A program made the translations under genes and the position numbers. A stretch of DNA of 16,623 nucleotides from Spirochaetales bacterium. GTDB lineage: Bacteria; Spirochaetota; Spirochaetia; Sphaerochaetales; Sphaerochaetaceae. The notes under the pieces are model-generated. The model was not told the DNA's origin and made no database searches. It was given only the letters and a program-made list of their open reading frames with translations. The stretch covers positions 1-16,623 of the forward strand of contig JALFRH010000225.1 of the NCBI GenBank assembly GCA_022785155.1. Direction: 5' to 3'. This document shows, piece after piece, positions 8,319-13,996 of this stretch; positions within the stretch are counted from its first letter, which is position 1; each line of letters starts with the position of its first letter.

Positions 8319-9050
8319 TTAATTCGACCAGGAATAGTTGTATTTGATTTCTGGTGAAAAACTCTTGGCCCCGGAGAGAGCTGAAGGAACATCCATTACA
8401 ATTCTCAGAGATGCACCGCAAAGAAGGTTGGAGCCTTTGATTGCCCCCATGTCTTCATCGGTCAAGGTGTATGTAGAGCCATTATTACCCTTTATAGTCA
8501 CGGATAGATCGTTTAAAAGCTGATGTACGCTTCCCTTATTGGTGAAGACGATTTCAAGCTTTCCATCTTCGTTTATTGAGGCGGTGGTCTCCACCTTCTC
8601 GACAATCTTTCCAGGCTGCACATAGGCGGATGTGGAGTAGACGAACAAGAAGCTGATCATCTGCCCCTCCCCTTCGCTCTTGGCTCCTGTGGAGTATGGA
8701 ATCTGCTCGCTGATGATTCTGAAAGAAAGTTCCTCAGTCACTGTCCTGGGGCCTCTGTACTGTACCCTTACAAGCTGTGTGGACTGAGGATTGATTATCA
8801 TCTTTGATGGTTGGATTGTAAAATACTGGGAAGCGTCTTCATTATATTCCTCTCCATCAATAGTAATGCTGCGCTTGACGGCACTGACTTCAATTGCTAT
8901 TGCAGAATCGGAATCATTGACGATTGTGTATACCTTTGCCGAGCCACCACCACTTGGCTCAAATGTTACGTTGAGAGGAGAAAACTGATAGGCAAAGAGA
9001 GCTAAGCTCATGAATGTCAATAAAAATAATAAGGCAAATAAACGTCTCAT
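8319..9050 (-). CDS. PapD-like periplasmic pilus chaperone
   Basis: 243 aa, the normal length for the family. It begins with a signal peptide (MRRL, hydrophobic to about residue 20, likely cut after LALFA). The N-terminal Ig-like domain carries the family core: F-T-I-Q-P-S-K-M-I-I-N-P-Q-S-T-Q-L-V-R-V (about residues 77-96), followed by E-L-S-F-R-I-I-S-E-Q-I-P (about 107-118). These match the chaperone F/G-strand region that caps subunits by donating a strand. A second beta domain follows. Chaperones of this kind collect subunits in the periplasm and hand them to the usher, which is encoded 27 bases downstream. The Arg usually present in strand A of PapD is not obvious at V-T-F-E-P. Ribosome site is weak (GGCGGA); an upstream 6-codon frame ends in ATGA across the start. 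It heads the operon. Confidence 0.92.
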   Translation of the reverse strand: MRRLFALLFLLTFMSLALFAYQFSPLNVTFEPSGGGSAKVYTIVNDSDSAIAIEVSAVKRSITIDGEEYNEDASQYFTIQPSKMIINPQSTQLVRVQYRGPRTVTEELSFRIISEQIPYSTGAKSEGEGQMISFLFVYSTSAYVQPGKIVEKVETTASINEDGKLEIVFTNKGSVHQLLNDLSVTIKGNNGSTYTLTDEDMGAIKGSNLLCGASLRIVMDVPSALSGAKSFSPEIKYNYSWSN

Positions 9051-9112
9051 ATACTTCCGCCTTTCATTTGTTAGTCTTTACAAACTGTTGCTCAATAGTA
9101 CCCCTCCCCAAT

Positions 9113-9131
9113 TGACAAAAGTATGACAAAA
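9113..9131 (-). promoter_or_regulatory. Tandem direct repeat TTTTGTCA, operator-like
   Basis: On the minus strand TTTTGTCA occurs twice, at 9124-9131 and 9113-9120, exactly 11 bases apart, which is one helical turn. It lies between the possible -10 region and the chaperone start, where a repressor could block the operon. Response regulators of the OmpR type often bind direct repeats at 10-11 bp, but no regulator gene is present to test that. Confidence 0.3.
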
Positions 9132-9153
9132 ATATTACAAACCATAAAATCTT

Positions 9154-9187
9154 ATTATATTATAAATTACTTTGCGTTCATTTTATA
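9154..9187 (-). promoter_or_regulatory. Possible promoter of the pilus operon
   Basis: Two overlapping TATAAT hexamers occur on the minus strand (9159-9164 and 9154-9159) in a very AT-rich stretch about 105 bases before the chaperone start. The hexamer at -35 with 17-base spacing (TATAAA, 9182-9187) is a poor match, so a regulator or an AT-rich UP-like region may be needed. Weak evidence; AT-rich DNA gives TATAAT by chance. Confidence 0.3.
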
Positions 9188-9226
9188 TAGTATTGAAAAA
9201 ACACATTTTTTTGATAAAAATTTCAT
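9167..9226 (-). CDS. Possible 19-residue leader peptide with sequestered ribosome site
   Basis: An ATG at 9226 is preceded at ideal spacing (6 bases) by a perfect AGGAGG, and the frame gives MKFLSKKCVFSILYKMNAK before a TAA. Both the ribosome site and the start codon lie in the loop and 3' arm of the hairpin at 9223-9251, so folding would hide them. It lies upstream of the pilus chaperone gene. It may be a leader peptide, a remnant of a lost gene, or chance within a terminator; composition gives no further help. Confidence 0.25.
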   Translation of the reverse strand: MKFLSKKCVFSILYKMNAK

Positions 9227-9251
9227 GTGTATCCTCCTCGGACACACATGA
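9213..9251 (-). terminator. Hairpin with U-rich tail downstream of the outer-membrane protein pair
   Basis: The minus-strand transcript can fold a 12-bp stem (arms at 9240-9251 and 9223-9234, one G-U pair) with a five-base loop GAGGA at 9235-9239, followed by AAUUUUUAUC. It lies about 75 bases beyond the stop of the gene at 9324 and so could terminate the two-gene operon. The stem is only moderately GC-rich and the U run is interrupted. The same hairpin holds an AGGAGG ribosome site and an ATG, so an alternative role is translational control of the tiny ORF listed next. Confidence 0.45.
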
Positions 9252-9323
9252 TGAACTACGCGCAAAAACACTATCAGAGCTTGGTTTCAACTCTGTATTG
9301 ACCAGGTTTCAAATAATCTAAAA

Positions 9324-10382
9324 TTACCCTTTGAGGCTGAAACCGAAGCCTATGACGGTGCTCTCCCTCCAGTAATAGGAGAGGAGAGGAAACCTTCCTT
9401 TTCTGACAAAGCCATCCATGGAAAGGGAGAGTTTCCCATTCTCCAAAGCCAGGGACAGCCTCAGTTCATGGGATATTTCCCAAACATCCTGGTCATCGAG
9501 AGGAGAAAGGGTATGCTTTGTCTTGCCGCTTTCATAAAGGGTGATGATATATGAGGCGCTTAGGCTTCCCCAGGAGAAAGGAAGGATACCATCCATCTCG
9601 GAGTATAGTGTAAGGCCATTGTATGACGGGCCATAGTCACCTCTTACACCATAGGAAAGAGGATCTCTTTCACTATTGTCCTTTCCTCCGCTTGTTATCC
9701 AATCGGGCCTATGGACAAATGGCATCATATAACTCTCCGCCTTGGGCACTATCAGGCCAAAGGCACCCTTGAGATATGGGAACTTCGGGTTATCATAGCC
9801 GAGGGCGACTTCATATGCGTCTTCGACGAACTCCGTCATTTCCGCACCTACAAAGGAAGGATCCCTTCCAAGAGCGTTGAAGATGGCTTCATCCCCCACA
9901 TGGCCTGAAAAGTGCCTAATTCCACCTCTCAGGAGAATACTGTCCAATGCCTTCAGCTCCCCTCCCATGAAATAGACGCCGTCAAAGCCAAGGTTGTCGT
10001 TTCCTCTCAACAGGTAGAAAACGGATGAGATATGGGCATCCATCACCAACTGCATCTCAAGAATGCTTTCTTTTCCAAACCTTAAGAAACCTACGGAGCC
10101 TCCGGTCTGGAGATGGAGAAAAAAGCTATCTTTATCTTTATTGAAATCGTTTATTGGAAGATACCACTCACCAGGGACTCCATCTTTCTTATCGAATCTG
10201 ATGAATTGGCCTTCCATATTGCTCTTTGCTTCATAAAAAACTTCAAGGTTATTGCTGCTGGAAAGCAGATCTGATTTGAAGGAAGAGAAAAAGGTATGCT
10301 CTGGAAGGAAAGAAACTGAGGAAAAGAGTGTCAAAGGAAAAAGGGAAAGGACAATAAGTATTAAGATAGTCTTTCTTTTCAT
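9324..10382 (-). CDS. Outer-membrane beta-barrel protein, paralogue of its upstream neighbour
   Basis: About 352 aa from the ATG at 10382; a GTG at 10388 is in frame but lies within the ribosome site, AGAGG being 5 bases before the ATG. Signal peptide (MKRK, hydrophobic to about 22). The middle has N-L-G-F-D-G-V-Y-F-M-G-G-E-L, then L-L-R-G-G-I-R-H-F-S-G-H-V-G-D-E, shared with the neighbouring protein; the R-x-x-H-x-S-x-H-x-G-D-E pattern recalls DUF1207-type barrels, a tentative link from memory. The end (G-R-F-P-L-L-S-Y-Y-W followed by alternating strands) suits a barrel. Its ribosome site overlaps the previous stop, so the pair is coupled. Function unknown; structural or transport role in the outer membrane is possible. 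Confidence 0.8.
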   Translation of the reverse strand: MKRKTILILIVLSLFPLTLFSSVSFLPEHTFFSSFKSDLLSSSNNLEVFYEAKSNMEGQFIRFDKKDGVPGEWYLPINDFNKDKDSFFLHLQTGGSVGFLRFGKESILEMQLVMDAHISSVFYLLRGNDNLGFDGVYFMGGELKALDSILLRGGIRHFSGHVGDEAIFNALGRDPSFVGAEMTEFVEDAYEVALGYDNPKFPYLKGAFGLIVPKAESYMMPFVHRPDWITSGGKDNSERDPLSYGVRGDYGPSYNGLTLYSEMDGILPFSWGSLSASYIITLYESGKTKHTLSPLDDQDVWEISHELRLSLALENGKLSLSMDGFVRKGRFPLLSYYWRESTVIGFGFSLKG

Positions 10383-10390
10383 ATTCACCT

Positions 10391-11506
10391 CTAATAGTTT
10401 AATCCTACGCCGACAGCCACATACTTGGTCTTCTTGAACCAGTAGTTGAGAAGAGGAACCCTGCCACTATGGAGGGAGACTTCTATTACGAACTCAGGAA
10501 GCTCTTCCTTCTCCCTCATTCCCAAGCCGAAGGCAAGGGTATACTCTGTCTCCCAAGGTCTATCCTCTTCATACAAGGCGGAGAGAGGATTTATCTTACC
10601 GTCTTGATGGAACTGTATATCCAAGATGGAATAGAGTCTTATCTTTTCGTTTATTGCATATTGGCCTTCTATATCCAAGCCGATTCTCCAAGCCTTGTAG
10701 CTTGATGGATAGGAGAGATTATTTCTGCCTTCAGCCCCCTCCTGGTTCCAGATATGGGAGCTGGTGTTAGCCTTCTCAGGGGATTCTTCACTGGATGGCT
10801 TTTCAGTGTTCCCTGGAACATGGGCGGCAGGTCTGATCCAAGCCTTGTTTTGAGGGAGTTCCGCCTCCAAGCCTACAGAGATGAATGAGAAAGGCTGGAT
10901 CCTCATTCCCATGTACCAGGAGTTGTTGCGAGTATATTCAGTCAGCGATAGATAATCCTCTCCCTTGGAGTAGGTTTCATAGAAGTCATAAAGGACTTCA
11001 TCCCCCCAATGACCGGAGAAGTGATGGACTCCGAAACGAAGGAAGACGGTATCGAATAGGCCGAGATCCAAGCCTCCACCATACTGACCGTCAAAGCCAA
11101 GGGTATCCACTCCCCCATAGGCTCCGAATAGAGTATTTATTCCTCCATGGATATAGCCTTCTACTGTTACGTAGTCTTTCCATTCAAGGCGCAGAAGTGC
11201 AATGTCTGAAGCACTCTTCATATACCAAAAGGAAGTATTATGTGGATCGGCAGCTTTAAATGGAAGGGAGACATATTCCACCTCACCTTCCTGGTTTTTC
11301 TTTGTGGCAAGAAGAGAGTTGACTACATACTCTTCTTCTCCTGGGCTCTTGAGATATGAGAACCTTACATTATTGGAGAAGGTATATGCTTTACTCTCCT
11401 GATAAACTGGATGAATGGGTGCAAGGGTAAAGGTAAATACGTCTTGAGAAAATGTGAGAGAAACCACAGCCAATAAAAGAAATGAACAAACCAATATCTT
11501 CTTCAT
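10391..11506 (-). CDS. Outer-membrane beta-barrel protein, paralogue of its downstream neighbour
   Basis: About 371 aa from the ATG at 11506. A GTG at 11512 is in frame, but the GAGAG ribosome site is only 2 bases from it and 8 from the ATG, so I prefer 11506. Signal peptide (MKKI, hydrophobic, likely cut near TFSQ). It shares with the next gene G-G-V-D-T-L-G-F-D-G, F-L-R-F-G-V-H-H-F-S-G-H-W-G-D-E (about residues 157-172) and G-R-V-P-L-L-N-Y-W-F near the end, and it finishes with alternating strands and a terminal Tyr, the usual barrel signature. Conserved His, Asp and Glu could be an active site or a structural core; no enzyme family is certain. glyA ends 48-54 bases upstream with no clear terminator between, so read-through from glyA is possible. 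Confidence 0.8.
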   Translation of the reverse strand: MKKILVCSFLLLAVVSLTFSQDVFTFTLAPIHPVYQESKAYTFSNNVRFSYLKSPGEEEYVVNSLLATKKNQEGEVEYVSLPFKAADPHNTSFWYMKSASDIALLRLEWKDYVTVEGYIHGGINTLFGAYGGVDTLGFDGQYGGGLDLGLFDTVFLRFGVHHFSGHWGDEVLYDFYETYSKGEDYLSLTEYTRNNSWYMGMRIQPFSFISVGLEAELPQNKAWIRPAAHVPGNTEKPSSEESPEKANTSSHIWNQEGAEGRNNLSYPSSYKAWRIGLDIEGQYAINEKIRLYSILDIQFHQDGKINPLSALYEEDRPWETEYTLAFGLGMREKEELPEFVIEVSLHSGRVPLLNYWFKKTKYVAVGVGLNY

Positions 11507-11560
11507 GGCCACATTCTCTCACATTTCTATGAATGCTCAAGTAAATTCATGCAAAACCCA

Positions 11561-13078
11561 TCAATTGTCTTGCTTTATAAACTCTTTCTCCAACCATTCC
11601 AGATCCAGTGTAGGATAGAGAGGGAAAGAAGAAAGAAGAGCATGTACTCTATTTCTTGCTTCCTCCATTACACTCTTATCTGCCTTGGCCTTTATTTTGC
11701 TCATTTCCCCCTTTCTTTCGCCCTTTGTAAGGATTACGGGGTGGGATGAGGAGAGAACAAAGGAAATGATATCGGCTATTTCCTCCATTTCCTTCTCTCC
11801 CATGCCCAGGGTTGTGACAGCAGCGCTTCCCAGTCTCAGTCCTGAAGTATACCAAGGGCCGTTGGGGTCAAAAGGAAGAGCGTTTCTATTAAGTGTTATA
11901 CCACACTCCCTCAAGATTGTTTCAGACATTCTGCCATTGAGGCCGAAGGGAGTGACATCCAACAAAAGAAGGTGGTTGTCTGAGCCTCCTGTCATGACCT
12001 TGACTCCTCTTTTCATGAAGGCCTTGGCCAAAGCCTTGGAGTTTTCTACGATTTTTGAGGCATAAGAGCGGAAAGAATCGCTGTCCGCCTCCTCCAAAGC
12101 CACCAGCTTTGCATTCATTACATGAGGTAATGGTCCTCCGATCACCAATGGGCAGCCCTTGTCTACAGATTCTGCAAACTCCTCTTTACAGAGAATCATA
12201 CCACCCCTTGGACCTCTCAAGGTCTTGTGGGTTGTGGTTGTAACCACATCGGCCCATTTCACAGGATCGTAGTCTCCCTGGAAGACCTTACCGGCCACAA
12301 GACCTGCAAAGTGGGCCATGTCCACCATAAACACTGCCCCCACTTCCTTTGCTATTTCAGAGAGCACTCTGAAGTTTATAGCCCTTGGGTATGCAGAGTA
12401 GCCTGCAAGAAGTATCAGAGGCTTTATCTCCTTGGCCAGGGCCTCTATTTCCTTGTAATCAAGGAGGCCTGTCTCCTTGTCCACACTATAGGAGTATGCG
12501 TCAAAGAGCTGGGCTGAGATGTTCTGCCTATATCCATGGGTAAGATGTCCACCTGAGTAATAGTCCAAGCCTAGAAGCTTCTGGTTGTGTGTGGCTTCCC
12601 TTATTTTGTTCCAGTCTTCCCTGGATAGATCCGAAGGATTCTTCACCCCCATTTCTTCCAGCATAGGAATCTGGACCCTTTGGTTAAGAATGGCCCAATA
12701 GGCACAGAGGTTTGCATCGGCTCCGCTATGGGGCTGGACATAGGCGTGGTCTGCCCCGAAAATCTTCTTTGCCTTCTCGACAGCTGCACTTTCAATTACA
12801 TCTACATTGTCACAACCGGCATAGAATCTATGGCCAGGAAAACCTTCACTGTATTTATCGGTCAAGAGAGATCCCATGGCTGCCTGTACAGATAGCGAAG
12901 AATAGTTTTCGCTTGCAATGAGTTTTAGGTTTTGTCTTTGATCTCTGAGTTCCTTTACAACAGATTCTGCAGCCAAGGTAGAATGAGCCTCCAAAATAGA
13001 AAGAGAGGAGATGGCGTAAGCCATATCCATAGTAATTTTTCCACCATTCTGAGATATATATTCTTCTAATCTGTTCAT
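11561..13078 (-). CDS. glyA: Serine hydroxymethyltransferase, long form
   Basis: Cytosolic PLP enzyme that interconverts serine plus tetrahydrofolate with glycine plus methylene-tetrahydrofolate, feeding one-carbon metabolism. Family motifs are plain: L-I-A-S-E-N-Y (53-59), Y-S-E-G-F-P-G-H-R-F-Y-A-G-C (76-89), H-S-G-A-D-A-N-L (117-124), G-G-H-L-T-H-G (176-182), V-D-M-A-H-F-A-G-L (252-260) with the cofactor Asp/His pair, and V-T-T-T-T-H-K-T-L-R-G-P-R-G-G (279-293) with the PLP lysine K285. At 505 aa it is about 85 residues longer than the E. coli enzyme because of an N-terminal extension (about 35 residues), an insert after H-S-G-A-D-A-N-L (about 132-168) and a longer tail; this long form is known in treponemes and chlamydiae. 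Ribosome site GGAGG stands close to the ATG. Confidence 0.97.
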   Translation of the reverse strand: MNRLEEYISQNGGKITMDMAYAISSLSILEAHSTLAAESVVKELRDQRQNLKLIASENYSSLSVQAAMGSLLTDKYSEGFPGHRFYAGCDNVDVIESAAVEKAKKIFGADHAYVQPHSGADANLCAYWAILNQRVQIPMLEEMGVKNPSDLSREDWNKIREATHNQKLLGLDYYSGGHLTHGYRQNISAQLFDAYSYSVDKETGLLDYKEIEALAKEIKPLILLAGYSAYPRAINFRVLSEIAKEVGAVFMVDMAHFAGLVAGKVFQGDYDPVKWADVVTTTTHKTLRGPRGGMILCKEEFAESVDKGCPLVIGGPLPHVMNAKLVALEEADSDSFRSYASKIVENSKALAKAFMKRGVKVMTGGSDNHLLLLDVTPFGLNGRMSETILRECGITLNRNALPFDPNGPWYTSGLRLGSAAVTTLGMGEKEMEEIADIISFVLSSSHPVILTKGERKGEMSKIKAKADKSVMEEARNRVHALLSSFPLYPTLDLEWLEKEFIKQDN

Positions 13079-13188
13079 GGCCCCTCCATAATTTCCAAAA
13101 GAATGCCAAATATCATGATTCTGTGCAACATATATATGTATTTTCTGGAACTATTCTCTTATACAACTATTTGGAGCGTCTTGTTTTG

Positions 13189-13217
13189 TTGACATAGTTC
13201 TAAAGCTTTTCTACACT
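13189..13217 (+). promoter_or_regulatory. infA promoter
   Basis: A perfect TTGACA (13189-13194) is followed after exactly 17 bases by TACACT (13212-13217), a good sigma-70-type pair. Transcription would start near 13224, leaving a leader of about 22 bases and the AAGGAG ribosome site at 13235-13240, five bases before the ATG. Confidence 0.75.
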
Positions 13218-13245
13218 ACTATAGGTTTTTCACCAAGGAGAACAG

Positions 13246-13995
13246 ATGGCAAAAGAAGAAGCAATCGAAGTGGAAGGCGTAGTAAAAGAGGCGCTCCCAA
13301 ACACAATGTTCAGAGTAGAGCTTTCAAACAAGCTTGTAATTCTCGCTCACCTTTCAGGAAAGATGAGAAAGCACTATATCAGGATCGTTCCTGGTGACAT
13401 AGTCAAGGTCGAGCTTTCTCCCTATGATCTGACAAAGGGTAGAATCATCTACAGAGAAAGATTATTGTCAGAAAAAGCGGGCACACGCCCGTTTTTTTTA
13501 TCGCCCTTTTCAAAGAGTTTTGGTATGAGAAGAAAAGACAGAGAGATATCAGATTATTCAGAGATCATCAGGATCATTGAATCCTGTAGTGTCTGCCGCC
13601 TGGGCTTGATGGATGAAAACGAGGCCTACATAGTTCCCATGAACTTCGGTTATGTGGCAAAAAATAAGGACTTGACGCTATATTTCCATAGTGCAAAGGA
13701 AGGAAGAAAAATAGACCTGATGAAAAATGGAAAGAGAGTATCTTTCGAGATGGATACTTCCCATAGCCTTGTAAAGGGAAAGGAGGCCTGCAGCTTCACT
13801 TTCCTCTATGAGTGCGTTATGGGAACGGGAACAATTGAGATTCTCCAAGACGCCCAGGAAAAGAGCCTAGGACTGGGAGTAATTATGGAGCACTACGAGA
13901 AGGGAAAGACTTGGGACTATGACCCAAAGCTGCTGGAATCGGTGTCGGTTCTGAAACTGAAAGTGGAGAAGCTATCTGCAAAAGCCCACTTGTAA
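13246..13995 (+). CDS. infA: IF-1 fused in frame to a NimA/pyridoxamine-5'-phosphate-oxidase-like protein
   Basis: Residues 1-72 are a complete translation initiation factor IF-1 (OB fold; V-I-L-A-H-L-S-G-K-M-R-K-H-Y-I-R-I at 31-47, then P-G-D and G-R-I-I-Y-R-E-R at 65-72). IF-1 binds the 30S A site and is normally 72 aa, yet codon 73 is TTA, not a stop; TAA would need one base change at 13463. The frame continues 21 residues through an intact intrinsic terminator, then enters a second full domain from M94 (13525): V-C-R-L-G-L at 116-121, Y-I-V-P-M-N-F-G-Y at 128-136, L-Y-F-H-S-A-K-E-G-R-K at 145-155, F-E-M-D at 167-170. That is the FMN-binding split-barrel family of NimA-type proteins (about 156 aa). 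A weak AAAGAG lies 7 bases before M94, so the second protein may also start there. TAA at 13993-13995. A sequence error at the infA stop would be the alternative. Confidence 0.85.
   Translation: MAKEEAIEVEGVVKEALPNTMFRVELSNKLVILAHLSGKMRKHYIRIVPGDIVKVELSPYDLTKGRIIYRERLLSEKAGTRPFFLSPFSKSFGMRRKDREISDYSEIIRIIESCSVCRLGLMDENEAYIVPMNFGYVAKNKDLTLYFHSAKEGRKIDLMKNGKRVSFEMDTSHSLVKGKEACSFTFLYECVMGTGTIEILQDAQEKSLGLGVIMEHYEKGKTWDYDPKLLESVSVLKLKVEKLSAKAHL
13472..13499 (+). terminator. Intrinsic terminator of infA, inside the fused reading frame
   Basis: CGGGC-ACAC-GCCCG (13478-13491) is a perfect 5-bp stem with tetraloop, flanked by an A run and followed by eight T. This is a textbook intrinsic terminator just past the normal end of infA, but here it is translated as residues 76-85 of the fusion ORF. 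If it works, most transcripts stop before the NimA-like part, leaving an infA message without a stop codon. Confidence 0.85.
13512..13527 (+). promoter_or_regulatory. Possible internal ribosome site and start of the NimA-like protein
   Basis: AAAGAG (13512-13517) stands 7 bases before an in-frame ATG at 13525, which is exactly where the NimA-like homology begins (M-R-R-K-D). Translation from here would give a normal-sized 156-aa protein independent of IF-1. The ribosome site is weak and no separate promoter is evident after the terminator. Confidence 0.5.
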
Positions 13996-13996
13996 T

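Noticed and set aside
1..9050. Genomic island with insertion sequences or integrase around the pilus operon
   Set aside because: No transposase, integrase, terminal repeats or attachment site is visible; the tRNA-Arg lies 7 kb away past housekeeping genes.
9058..9107. Very short frames (five and six codons) in the leader of the chaperone gene, one after GGGGAGGGG with a TTG start and one (M-K-G-G-S-I) whose TGA overlaps the chaperone ATG
   Set aside because: Too short to distinguish from chance; the second has almost no ribosome site. Kept only as a remark in the chaperone entry.
9111..9117. Plus-strand TTGACA as a promoter
   Set aside because: No plus-strand gene follows for about 4 kb, and no good -10 at 17 bases; it is better read as part of the TTTTGTCA repeat on the other strand.
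9282..9312. GGTTTCAA occurring twice about 22 bases apart, CRISPR-like at first sight
   Set aside because: Only eight bases and two copies, with no spacer array or Cas gene.
11520..11560. ATGAAT/ATTCAT inverted repeat after glyA as a terminator
   Set aside because: Only six AT-rich pairs with a 10-base loop and no U tract.
13079..13200. Riboswitch or leader RNA before glyA
   Set aside because: The minus-strand leader is about 100 AT-rich bases with no glycine, T-box or other recognisable fold, and no convincing promoter pair was found.
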